From the NCBI RefSeq assembly GCF_017163705.1, contig NZ_JAFIWB010000036.1, forward strand, positions 1-39,699: a stretch of 39,699 nt of DNA, read 5' to 3'. Origin of the DNA: Xanthomonas bonasiae (lineage in GTDB: Bacteria; Pseudomonadota; Gammaproteobacteria; Xanthomonadales; Xanthomonadaceae). The notes under the pieces were generated by a model. The model was not told the origin of the DNA. It saw only the letters and a program-made list of their open reading frames with translations, and did not search any database. Shown one piece after another: positions 15,992-23,595 of the stretch. How positions within the stretch are numbered: the stretch's first letter is position 1; each line of letters opens with the position of its first letter. The translations under genes and the position numbers were made by a program.

Positions 15992-17344
15992 GTGCATTCG
16001 CGGCTCAATGCCACGCCGGTACGCCTGATGACGCCGACGACGGTGCCCGACGCCGCCGAGATGGTGCGCGCCTGCGCCCGCGCCGGCCGCAGCCTCATCG
16101 CCGCCGGCGCGCGCCACGCGATGGGCGGGCAACAGTTCCTGTCGCACGGCCAGGTCCTGGACACCTCGGCGCTGGACCGGGTGCTGGCCTTCGATGCCGA
16201 GCGCGGTCTGCTGACCGTCGAGGCCGGCATCCGCTGGCCGGCGCTGCTGGACTGGCTGCGCCGACACCCGGGCAACACGCGCGGCTGGACCATCCGGCAG
16301 AAACAGACCGGCGCCGACGACTTCAGCCTGGGCGGCGCCTTCGCCGCGAACGTGCATGGCCGCGGCCTGCGCTATGCGCCGTTCGTCGAGGATGTCGAGT
16401 CGGTGCGGCTGATCGATGCGGCGGGGCGCAGCGTCGACGCAAGCCGCGAGCGGAATCCACGCCTGTTCGCCCTTGCTGCCGGCGGCTATGGACTGTTCGG
16501 CCTGGTGGTGCAGCTCACCCTGCGTCTGACCCCGCGCCAGGTGCTGCAGCGCCGCGTCCGCCTGCTGCGCGTGGCCGGCCTCGCCCAGGCCTTCGAGCAA
16601 GCGATCGCGGCCGGTGCATGCCATGGCGATTTCCAATTCGCCATCGATCCGGCCAGCGACGACTTCCTCGATCTGGGCGTGCTGTCGTGCTATTACCCGG
16701 CGCCGGGGCAGCCGATCGACGCGCCATCGCACCTGAACTCCGCCGACTTCGCCGCCCTGCTGCTGTTGGCGCATACCGCCCCGTCGCGCGCCTTCGACGC
16801 CTACGCCGCGTTCTACCTGGGCACCGATGGCCAGCGCTACCACTGCGACAGCCAACAGAGCGGCGTCCATCTCGGCGACTACCACGGCGCGGTCGACCGG
16901 GCGCTGGGCCATCGCGGCTCGGAGATGATCACCGAGCTCTATGTGCCGCGCGCCTGCCTGGCCGGGTTCATGGCGCGCGCCGCCGCAAGCCTGCGCCGCT
17001 GCGCCGCGCAGCCGATCTACGGCACGGTGCGACTGGTCGAGGCGGACCCCACCAGCGTGCTGTGCTGGGCACGGCAGAATTGGGCCTGCATCGTGTTCAA
17101 CCTGCATGTCCACCACGATCCGGTGGGCATTGCCGCCGCGAGCGAGGCATTCCGCGCGCTGATCGACGATGCGCTGCACTTCGGCGGCAGCTATTACCTG
17201 ACCTATCACCGCTGGGCCACGGTCGACCAGTTGCAGGCCGCGCATCCGCGCATCGACGCATTCCTCGCCGCCCAGCGCGAATGCGATCCGCACGGCCTGT
17301 GGCGCAGCGACTGGTACCGCCACATCGCCGCGCTGCGCAGCTGA
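15992..17344 (+). CDS. FAD-binding PCMH-type oxidoreductase (GlcD-like)
   Basis: A 450-residue flavoprotein of the FAD-linked oxidase group. The N-terminal PCMH domain has VARPGRSLIAAG-like SLIAAGARHAMGGQQF, the FAD-binding GADDFSLGGAFAANVHGRG and the YAPFVEDVESVRLIDAAGR segment; a C-terminal cap domain ends with the conserved CDPHGLWRSDWY. A GTG at 15992 is the first usual start after an in-frame stop about 55 bases upstream, but conserved-looking residues (LLND) precede it and no good ribosome-binding site is visible, so the start is uncertain. Followed one base later by the methyltransferase gene. Substrate unknown. Confidence 0.8.
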   Translation: MHSRLNATPVRLMTPTTVPDAAEMVRACARAGRSLIAAGARHAMGGQQFLSHGQVLDTSALDRVLAFDAERGLLTVEAGIRWPALLDWLRRHPGNTRGWTIRQKQTGADDFSLGGAFAANVHGRGLRYAPFVEDVESVRLIDAAGRSVDASRERNPRLFALAAGGYGLFGLVVQLTLRLTPRQVLQRRVRLLRVAGLAQAFEQAIAAGACHGDFQFAIDPASDDFLDLGVLSCYYPAPGQPIDAPSHLNSADFAALLLLAHTAPSRAFDAYAAFYLGTDGQRYHCDSQQSGVHLGDYHGAVDRALGHRGSEMITELYVPRACLAGFMARAAASLRRCAAQPIYGTVRLVEADPTSVLCWARQNWACIVFNLHVHHDPVGIAAASEAFRALIDDALHFGGSYYLTYHRWATVDQLQAAHPRIDAFLAAQRECDPHGLWRSDWYRHIAALRS

Positions 17345-17345
17345 C

Positions 17346-18227
17346 ATGGCGCGCCTCTCCACCGCACAGGTGCTCGCCGCGGCGGCCGTGCTACAAGCGC
17401 GCACTGGCGCCGATGGCTCGGCGTGGAATGCGCGCGTGGCCGAGGCGTGCCTGCGGCACGGCGGCGGGACCGGCGCGCGCCTGCTGCATGCGCTCGGCAC
17501 GCGCAAGGGACGCGGCCTGCTGCGGCTGCTGGAAGACGCCATGCTGCCGGGGATCACCGCACACTATGCATGGCGCAAGCGCCGCATCCGCGCCTGGGCC
17601 GAACAGGCCTGCGCCGATGGAACGCGACAGGTCGTGATCCTCGGCGCGGGCTTCGATGGGCTGGGCACGGAACTGGCTGGCGGCGCCGCGCAGCCACGGG
17701 TCTATGAAGTCGATCTGGCGCCCACGATCGCGCTGAAACGCCGCGCCCTGGCGTCGTTGAGGTTCGACCGGCCGCGCCTGCACTTCGTCGCGTGCGATCT
17801 GGCGCAGGCGGCGTTGCCAGTCGCGCTCGTCGGCGCGCCGCAGTTCGATCCCGACGCGGCCACGCTGGTGATCGCCGAAGGCGTTGTGATGTACCTGCCC
17901 ATCCCGGCGGCGCTCAGGCTGCTGCACGGACTGGCCGGGTTGCTGCGGCAGGCGCGCTGCATCGCCACCGCGATGCAGACGCGCGCCGACGGCCGCGCGG
18001 ATTTCGTCCTGGCACGCCCCTGGCTGCGCCATTGGCTGCGCTGGAACGGCGAGCCGTTCCGTTGGGGATGCAGCAGCGCGGCGTTGCCGGGGGCGTTGCG
18101 GCGCGCCGGACTTGCGATGGACACATTGGCGGACCCCGACGACCAGGCCGACCCGGATCCGTGTCCGGGAGAATGGCTGTTCGCCGGCGCCATCCTGCCC
18201 GGCCCACGGCCTGCCCTTGGCCGCTGA
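17346..18227 (+). CDS. Class I SAM-dependent methyltransferase (LCM-like)
   Basis: A 293-residue protein. After an N-terminal helical region (AHYAWRKRRIRAWAEQA) comes the SAM-binding motif VVILGAGFDGLGTEL at about residues 97-111, an acidic VYEVDLAP strand end and CDLAQ, then VIAEGVVMYLP, the pattern of the leucine-carboxyl-methyltransferase-like (PpmA/TylF-distant) group. It begins one base after the FAD-oxidase stop, so the two are surely co-transcribed and may act on the same small molecule. The target could be a carboxylate or hydroxyl; this is inference. Confidence 0.82.
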   Translation: MARLSTAQVLAAAAVLQARTGADGSAWNARVAEACLRHGGGTGARLLHALGTRKGRGLLRLLEDAMLPGITAHYAWRKRRIRAWAEQACADGTRQVVILGAGFDGLGTELAGGAAQPRVYEVDLAPTIALKRRALASLRFDRPRLHFVACDLAQAALPVALVGAPQFDPDAATLVIAEGVVMYLPIPAALRLLHGLAGLLRQARCIATAMQTRADGRADFVLARPWLRHWLRWNGEPFRWGCSSAALPGALRRAGLAMDTLADPDDQADPDPCPGEWLFAGAILPGPRPALGR

Positions 18228-18349
18228 CGCACGTGTTCGCCAGCGCCTGCATGCCTGCCCTCGTCTGGCCCTTCACAGCCCCGCGCGCTACGCTTCTCTC
18301 CCCTGTCCAACGACGCAGGCGTCGCCTCGCGCGCCGCGTACGACCTTCG

Positions 18350-19336
18350 ATGACCATCCCCGCACAACGCGATTTCACCCTGGAACCCGCCGACACCGAA
18401 CGCCTGGCCAACCTGGCCGGGCCGTTCGACGCGCACCTGCGCCAGATCGAACTGCGCCTGGGCGTGGAGATCTCCAACCGCGGCAACGTGTTCCGGATCA
18501 CCGGCCCGTCCGCCGCGGTCGCCGCCGCCGAGGTGCTGCTGCAAGCCCTGTATGCCGAGGCCGACAGCGTCGTGTTCGACGACCAGGCCATCCACCTGCG
18601 CCTGAACCAGGCCAATGTCGACCGCGTCGCGCAGCGCGCCTACGAACCGCAGGAAGTAGCGATCAAGGTCAAGCGCGGCACCGTGCGCGGCCGCGGCGCC
18701 AACCAGGCCAAGTACCTGCACCAGATCGCCAGCCACGACATCAATTTCGGCGTCGGCCCGGCCGGCACCGGCAAGACCTTCCTGGCGGTGGCCAGCGCGG
18801 TCGAGGCGCTGAACGAATCGCGCGTGCAGCGGCTGATCCTGGTGCGCCCGGCGGTGGAAGCCGGCGAGAAGCTCGGCTTCCTGCCCGGCGACCTGAGCCA
18901 GAAGGTGGATCCCTATCTGCGCCCGCTGTACGACGCGCTGTACGAGATGCTCGGCGTGGAGAAGGTGATCAAGCTGCTGGAAAAGAACGTCATCGAGATC
19001 GCACCGCTCGCCTACATGCGCGGGCGCACGCTCAACGACGCCTACGTGATCCTGGACGAGGCGCAGAACACCACCATCGAACAGATGAAGATGTTCCTGA
19101 CCCGGCTGGGCTTCGGCTCCACCGCGGTGGTCACCGGGGACCTGACCCAGATCGACCTGCCCAAGCACGTCAAGTCCGGCCTGCGCGACGCGATCGAGGT
19201 GCTGCACGAGGTCGAAGGCGTCAGCTTCACCTTTTTCGAGGCGCGCGACGTGGTGCGCCACCCGCTGGTGGCGCGCATCGTCACCGCCTACGAAAAGCGC
19301 GACCTCATCGACAAGGCGACCGGCCCGGCCGCGTGA
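18350..19336 (+). CDS. ybeZ: PhoH-family ATPase (YbeZ)
   Basis: A 328-residue PhoH-like P-loop ATPase, cytoplasmic, linked to RNA and ribosome quality control with YbeY. An N-terminal KH-like segment (VFRITGPSAAVAAAEVLLQ) precedes the ATPase. Walker A is GPAGTGKT at about residues 136-143; Walker B is YVILDEAQNTT; VVTGDLTQIDLP follows as the sensor region. Start at ATG 18350 agrees with family length; the frame runs open upstream over the methyltransferase gene. In many proteobacteria miaB, ybeZ, ybeY and ybeX are adjacent; here ybeZ is 3.4 kb from miaB. Confidence 0.95.
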   Translation: MTIPAQRDFTLEPADTERLANLAGPFDAHLRQIELRLGVEISNRGNVFRITGPSAAVAAAEVLLQALYAEADSVVFDDQAIHLRLNQANVDRVAQRAYEPQEVAIKVKRGTVRGRGANQAKYLHQIASHDINFGVGPAGTGKTFLAVASAVEALNESRVQRLILVRPAVEAGEKLGFLPGDLSQKVDPYLRPLYDALYEMLGVEKVIKLLEKNVIEIAPLAYMRGRTLNDAYVILDEAQNTTIEQMKMFLTRLGFGSTAVVTGDLTQIDLPKHVKSGLRDAIEVLHEVEGVSFTFFEARDVVRHPLVARIVTAYEKRDLIDKATGPAA

Positions 19337-19890
19337 CCCGGCGCTGGCCCGGCGTTGCACTGACCGCCCTGCTCGGCACGGCCTGCAGCCCTTGCGGCCT
19401 GGCCCAGACCCGAGCGGCGATTCCGGCGACGCCACAGCGTATCGCCCTCGCCCAGGCCATGGCGCCCCCATGCCTGTCGGTCAGGGTCGAGCAGGCGACC
19501 ATCAGCCTGCCCGGCGCGGAACTCGAACGCGTCGCCGATGCGCGGCACACCTCTGCCGCCATGCCGAAAGACGAAGAGCGACAGCGGCTGGCCTGGATCG
19601 CCGGAGGGCGTGCACAGGCGCTGTTGGCCGCCACCAGCGACGCACGCGACCGCTTCGGCTGCGCCGTGGTCGAAAAGGCACGGGTGCCTTCCGATGCCTT
19701 GTATCTGGTGGGCCAACTGCTCGAACGCGGGCAGGCTGCCGTTTGGACGAACGCGCCGCCGGGCCTGGCGCCGGCGATCGAGGTCGAGCGCAGCGACCCG
19801 CACTGCCAGCAGGGCCCGATGGGCAGCGTTCTCTACCGCGTCGCCGGCGGCGGACCGCCATTGCTGATGCTGATCGAATGCGTCACCTGA
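19333..19890 (+). CDS. Hypothetical secreted protein
   Basis: A 185-residue ORF starting at a GTG that overlaps the phoH stop (GTGA), so it is translationally coupled to it. The N-terminus is basic then hydrophobic (RRWPGVALTALLGTACSPCGLAQ), a signal peptide with a possible lipobox around Cys18 or Cys21. The rest has no motif I recognise: IALAQAMAPPCLSVRVEQATISLPG, ERQRLAWIAGGRAQALL, DRFGCAVVEKA and a C-terminal LLMLIECVT. Four cysteines in the mature part could form disulfides. GC and codon use look like the neighbours. Real but function unknown. Confidence 0.65.
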   Translation: MTRRWPGVALTALLGTACSPCGLAQTRAAIPATPQRIALAQAMAPPCLSVRVEQATISLPGAELERVADARHTSAAMPKDEERQRLAWIAGGRAQALLAATSDARDRFGCAVVEKARVPSDALYLVGQLLERGQAAVWTNAPPGLAPAIEVERSDPHCQQGPMGSVLYRVAGGGPPLLMLIECVT

Positions 19891-20024
19891 TCCCGCGGTA
19901 GCGGCGACCGCCGACAGCGTCCTGGAACCGCGGCATCGGTCGCCAACTGGACCGCGTCCTGCATCCGCTCAAGCCTGGGCGCAACCGGCTTACACTGCCG
20001 CCACGTATGCACTGGGGGAGTGCC

Positions 20025-20891
20025 ATGTTCCGTTGCCGTTCGCTGCTGTTCGCCTGCCTGCTGGTCGTGTTCGCAAGCGCGGCGCCCGCCAAACCGAAAG
20101 CACCGCCGGCGCGCGCCTACGTCGAGACCAGCTATCTGGTCGCGCCGAAAACGGTGGGCGATTTCGCCCTTATCCGCAGCAAGTACGATCCCGCCGCCAA
20201 GTTGGCTGGCGCCGGCTTCCACTACGCATTGGCGGACCAGCCGGCACTGGTGATCGATGTCTTCGTGTATCCGGCTGGACGGCTGGATCCTGCCAAGGCC
20301 ATCGCTGACGGCATGGTGGCGTTCCGCGCCGACCTGGCAGCGGCAGTGTCCCAAGGCGCCTATACGCAATTGCGCGAACTGGGCGATGAGCCGTTCGCGC
20401 TGAACGGCGACGCCGCACCGTCGCCCCAGGCGGACAACGACGCCGATGCGGCGGTGCTCGCGGCCATCGCCCAGTCTGAACGGGTCCACGGCCAGAAGCT
20501 GCGGCTGGACATGCATCGGACCTCGACGGACATGCCGTTGTTCTCCAACGGCTACCTGTTCTACAAGCAGCTTTACTATTTCAAGGTCCGCGTGTCCGCA
20601 GCACAGGAACGCATCGCGCGGGACAGCTTCGACGCGCTCGCCGACCAGGCCGCGCGCGCGCTCGTGCCGGCCATCCACGTGGCCAACGTCGGCGGCTGCG
20701 CGGACGCGACCATCCACATCGACGTGAACGATACGCCCGAGCAGAGCGCCGTGGCACTGGTCCGCCAGGCCACGACGCACATGGGCTTCAACTGCCATGG
20801 CTCGGTCAAGGACGCGGGCATCGATGGGCAAGCTGGCACCGCCGAGGTGATCGAAATCGCCTACACCGCCGACGACTGGAAGTCGCGGTGA
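20025..20891 (+). CDS. Hypothetical secreted protein
   Basis: A 288-residue protein with a clear signal peptide (FRCRSLLFACLLVVFASAAPA). GGGGGAG before the ATG at 20025 selects it over the earlier ATG at 20007. The mature protein contains TVGDFALIRSKYDPAAKLAGAGFHYAL, LVIDVFVYPAGRL, LFYKQLYYFKVRVSA and a C-terminal GGCADATIHIDVNDTPEQSAVALVRQ. It resembles lipid-binding or beta-rich periplasmic domains only vaguely; I do not recognise a family. It stands between phoH and ybeY, with 134 bases before it and 56 bases before ybeY. Confidence 0.7.
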   Translation: MFRCRSLLFACLLVVFASAAPAKPKAPPARAYVETSYLVAPKTVGDFALIRSKYDPAAKLAGAGFHYALADQPALVIDVFVYPAGRLDPAKAIADGMVAFRADLAAAVSQGAYTQLRELGDEPFALNGDAAPSPQADNDADAAVLAAIAQSERVHGQKLRLDMHRTSTDMPLFSNGYLFYKQLYYFKVRVSAAQERIARDSFDALADQAARALVPAIHVANVGGCADATIHIDVNDTPEQSAVALVRQATTHMGFNCHGSVKDAGIDGQAGTAEVIEIAYTADDWKSR

Positions 20892-20947
20892 CGCGCCGCA
20901 CGCGCGATACTGTCGGCTCCTGTCCGCTCTGAAATGCCGGTATCGCC

Positions 20948-21433
20948 ATGACCAAAGGTCCGGTCCACCTCGACGTCGGCGTCAGCTACGCCCTGCCCCG
21001 CGCCGGATTGCCGGCGGCGGCGAGCTTCCGCAAGTGGGTGGCGGCGGCGCTGAAGGGCCGCATCCGCGAGGCCGACCTGGCGATCCGCCTGGTCGACGAC
21101 AAGGAAGGCCGCTCGCTCAACCACCACTACCGCGGCAAGGACTACGCCACCAACGTGCTCAGCTTCCCGGCCGAGCTGCCCGAAGGCCTGCCCAAGGGCG
21201 TCAAGCTGCCGCTGCTCGGCGACCTGGTGATCTGCGCGCCGGTGGTGGCGCGCGAGGCCGCCGAACAGGGCAAGCCGCTCAACGCCCACTACGCGCACCT
21301 GACCGTGCACGGCGTGCTGCACCTGCTCGGCTGGGACCACGAGGACGACAAGGAGGCCGATGCGATGGAGCAGCTGGAGCGCGAGATCCTGGCCGACCTG
21401 GGCGTGGGCGACCCCTACGCCGGGGAACGCTGA
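20948..21433 (+). CDS. ybeY: Endoribonuclease YbeY, 16S rRNA maturation
   Basis: A 161-residue zinc-dependent endoribonuclease that helps process 16S rRNA and remove defective ribosomes. The zinc site is [11 protein letters not shown] with His121, His125 and His131; the upstream [13 protein letters not shown] and [12 protein letters not shown] segments are family signatures. Length is normal. The ribosome-binding site is poor, and a 7-bp inverted repeat ends just before the ATG. It follows phoH in the usual order but is separated from it by two unknown secreted-protein genes. Confidence 0.95.
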   Translation: MTKGPVHLDVGVSYALPRAGLPAAASFRKWVAAALKGRIREADLAIRLVDDKEGRSLNHHYRGKDYATNVLSFPAELPEGLPKGVKLPLLGDLVICAPVVAREAAEQGKPLNAHYAHLTVHGVLHLLGWDHEDDKEADAMEQLEREILADLGVGDPYAGER

Positions 21434-21442
21434 CGCCTGTCG

Positions 21443-21458
21443 CGCGCGGCGCGTTTTT
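21443..21458 (+). terminator. Weak intrinsic terminator after ybeY
   Basis: A short stem CGCG-CGG-CGCG is followed directly by TTTTT, ten bases after the ybeY stop. The stem is only four base pairs, though the flanks CTGTCG and CGACAG also form an inverted repeat around it. It would end the ybeY transcript before the membrane-protein gene at 21487. Confidence 0.4.
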
Positions 21459-21486
21459 CGACAGCTGACGAGCAAGGGGGACACGG

Positions 21487-21957
21487 ATGTTCGAACCAGC
21501 ACCAGCCACACAGGTGGAAACCCGCCCAGGCCCAGCGCGATGGCATGGCCTCGCCGCGGCCCTGTGGGGCATCGGCCTGACCGCCTCCGTCTATCTGGGC
21601 CTGATCCGTCCGGCACCGCTGTTCGCCGGCAGCGGCAGCCTGCCCGAACCGTTGCTGCCCTGGTTGGGCGCACTCGCGCTGCTGGTGCTGGCGACCACGC
21701 CCAGCGCCTGGCGCTGGTTCTACCTGCGCCGGCGGCAAGCGCGGGTCGGCGGCCCGGTGCGCGTCGCCGCCCACACCGGACGGGTCGCGCTGCTGTGTCC
21801 GCTGTCGATCGGCGCGTGGCTATGCTGCCGCCACTTGAACACCCAGCTCGACAGCGGCGGCACGCTCGCTGCGCTGTCCGTGCTGTACCTGGCCAGCGCG
21901 CTGCTGACCCTGTCCAGCGCGCGGCACTGGCTGGTCAAGCGCTGGCGCGGGCGCTAA
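21487..21957 (+). CDS. Hypothetical membrane protein
   Basis: A 156-residue integral membrane protein with four hydrophobic stretches (about residues 22-41, 57-73, 97-113 and 126-143) and a strongly basic C-terminus (KRWRGR). AAGGGGG lies before the ATG. The loop between helices 2 and 3 (RRRQARVGGP) is basic and probably cytoplasmic, which would put both ends in the cytoplasm. I recognise no family; it stands between ybeY and the next secreted protein. Confidence 0.7.
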   Translation: MFEPAPATQVETRPGPARWHGLAAALWGIGLTASVYLGLIRPAPLFAGSGSLPEPLLPWLGALALLVLATTPSAWRWFYLRRRQARVGGPVRVAAHTGRVALLCPLSIGAWLCCRHLNTQLDSGGTLAALSVLYLASALLTLSSARHWLVKRWRGR

Positions 21958-22016
21958 CGTTGCCGCGCGGCCGCTGCGCCGCAACTCCCCCGCTTTCCGG
22001 CCCGAGGTCCAGCGCG

Positions 22017-22601
22017 TTGATCCGTCCATCGTTGCTTCTGTTCGCACTCGCGGCCGCGCTGCCCGCTGCGGCCGCTCCCGCACCCGCCCCTGCACCCGCC
22101 ATCGACCTGCCGGCGCTGCTCGAATGCCGCCAGCGCGTGGCCGATTTCGCCGCGCTGGGGCCGCTGCTGGCCGATCCGCTGAAAGCCGTCGCGCAGGGCT
22201 GGCGGCCGCTGCCGCAGTCCAACCTGTTCATGCGCGAATACGAACTGGTGCGGCCGATCCAGGTGTTCGGCCACAGCACCACGCGCATCGCCGTCGCCGG
22301 CGCCAGCGTGATGGCGATCCTGGACCTGCCCGATCCGCGCCCGCTGGCCAAGCAACTGCAGCTGGAAGCGGCGGTGGACACGCCGGACAAGGCGATGTTC
22401 GGCCGCGAGCTGGTCAGCCGCGACGTGACCGATCCCAAGACCGGCGAGCCGATGATCGAATCGATCATCCTCAGCCTGTCCACGGTGAAGTCGCACCCCG
22501 GCCAGACCCTGGCCGGTTGCAGCTACAGCCTGGACCTGCCGGAGGACCCGGACGCGCCGCCGGCGCCGGACCCGCTGCACACGCCCGCCAGCGGCGGCTG
22601 A
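22017..22601 (+). CDS. Hypothetical secreted protein, TTG start
   Basis: A 194-residue ORF. The best start is TTG 22017, with GAGG eight bases upstream, giving a signal peptide (IRPSLLLFALAAALPAAAA). The mature part (LPALLECRQRVADFAALGPLLADP, LVRPIQVFGHSTTRIAVAGASVMAILDLPDP, LVSRDVTDPKTGEPMIESIILSLSTV) has an even beta-strand-like pattern, a proline-rich tail, and two cysteines far apart. Homologues are known to me only as hypothetical exported proteins of Xanthomonadaceae. It lies upstream of corC. Confidence 0.65.
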   Translation: MIRPSLLLFALAAALPAAAAPAPAPAPAIDLPALLECRQRVADFAALGPLLADPLKAVAQGWRPLPQSNLFMREYELVRPIQVFGHSTTRIAVAGASVMAILDLPDPRPLAKQLQLEAAVDTPDKAMFGRELVSRDVTDPKTGEPMIESIILSLSTVKSHPGQTLAGCSYSLDLPEDPDAPPAPDPLHTPASGG

Positions 22602-22662
22602 ACCCGCCCCCGCGCGCGCCGCCGCGGCCGCCGCCGGCGTCGCGGCTCTGTCCCATTGGCCC

Positions 22663-22671
22663 TGCTAGACT
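22663..22671 (+). promoter_or_regulatory. Possible extended -10 promoter of corC
   Basis: TGCTAGACT contains an extended -10 (TG, one base, TAGACT) 42 bases before the corC ATG. No good -35 is present 17-18 bases upstream, as is common for extended -10 promoters. It lies in the only gap (112 bases) before corC. Confidence 0.35.
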
Positions 22672-22713
22672 TGTGCACATCGCCCGGCAGACCGGGTGCC
22701 GTATCCATAGAAC

Positions 22714-23595
22714 ATGTCAGAAGACGACTCTAGTAGCTCCCCTCAGGAAACCCACGAAAAACGCCGCGGCTGGCTGGAACGCCTGAGCTCGGTTTTCTCC
22801 GGCGACCCGCACACCCGCGACGACCTGGTCGAGGTGCTGCGCGACGCCCAGCACGACGGGCTGATCGCCGCCGACACCTTGCGCATGATGGAAGGCGCGC
22901 TGTCGGTGTCCGAACTCACCGTCGGCGATGTGATGGTCTCGCGCTCGCAGATGGTGTCGCTGTCGGCGGAGGCGCGCTTTCTCGACCTGATGAAGCAGGT
23001 GGTCGAATCCGGCCATTCGCGCTTCCCGGTGCATGGCGAGAACAAGGACGACATCCTCGGCATCCTGCTGGCCAAGGACCTGCTGCGCGGCGTGGTCGCC
23101 GACCACGGTCCGGGCACGGTGCGCGAGCTGCTGCGCCCGGCGGTGCTGATCCCCGAGTCGAAGAAGCTCAACGTGCTGCTCAAGGAGTTCCGGCTCTCGC
23201 GCAACCACATGGCGATCGTGGTCGACGAGTACGGCGGCGTCGCCGGCCTGGTCACCATCGAGGACGTGCTGGAGCAGATCGTCGGCGAGATCGACGACGA
23301 GCACGACGATGCCGAGGACGAAGCCTCGCTGATCGCCGCGCAGGCCGACGGCCAGTACGTGGTCGACGCGCTGACCCCGATCGAGGATTTCAACGAACGC
23401 TTCGGTGCCGACTTCTCCGACGACGACTACGACACCGTCGGCGGCCTGGTCACCGAGGCCATCGGCCACCTGCCGGAAACCGGCGAGGAGCTGACCCTGG
23501 GACGCTTCGCGTTCCGCGTGGCGCGCGCCGACGCGCGCCGGGTGCAGGCCTTCCACGTCACCATCCTGCCGCCCGACCCGCAGGAAGACGCTTGA
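22714..23595 (+). CDS. corC: CorC/YbeX family CBS-domain protein
   Basis: A 293-residue soluble protein of the YbeX/CorC group, linked to magnesium/cobalt resistance and, in E. coli, to ribosome homeostasis. It has paired CBS domains (about residues 70-190: VGDVMVSRSQMVSL to EYGGVAGLVTIEDVLEQIVGEIDDEHD) and a C-terminal CorC_HlyC domain (DFNERFGADFSDDDYDTVGGLV). It has no membrane segment, unlike the larger HlyC/YfjD relatives. It ends with TTGA overlapping the DUF4105 gene start, so translation is coupled. Confidence 0.94.
   Translation: MSEDDSSSSPQETHEKRRGWLERLSSVFSGDPHTRDDLVEVLRDAQHDGLIAADTLRMMEGALSVSELTVGDVMVSRSQMVSLSAEARFLDLMKQVVESGHSRFPVHGENKDDILGILLAKDLLRGVVADHGPGTVRELLRPAVLIPESKKLNVLLKEFRLSRNHMAIVVDEYGGVAGLVTIEDVLEQIVGEIDDEHDDAEDEASLIAAQADGQYVVDALTPIEDFNERFGADFSDDDYDTVGGLVTEAIGHLPETGEELTLGRFAFRVARADARRVQAFHVTILPPDPQEDA

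Noticed and set aside
14961-18349. A genomic island inserted between miaB and phoH
   Set aside because: No integrase, tRNA, direct repeat or change in base composition was seen at either edge; simple gene insertion fits better.
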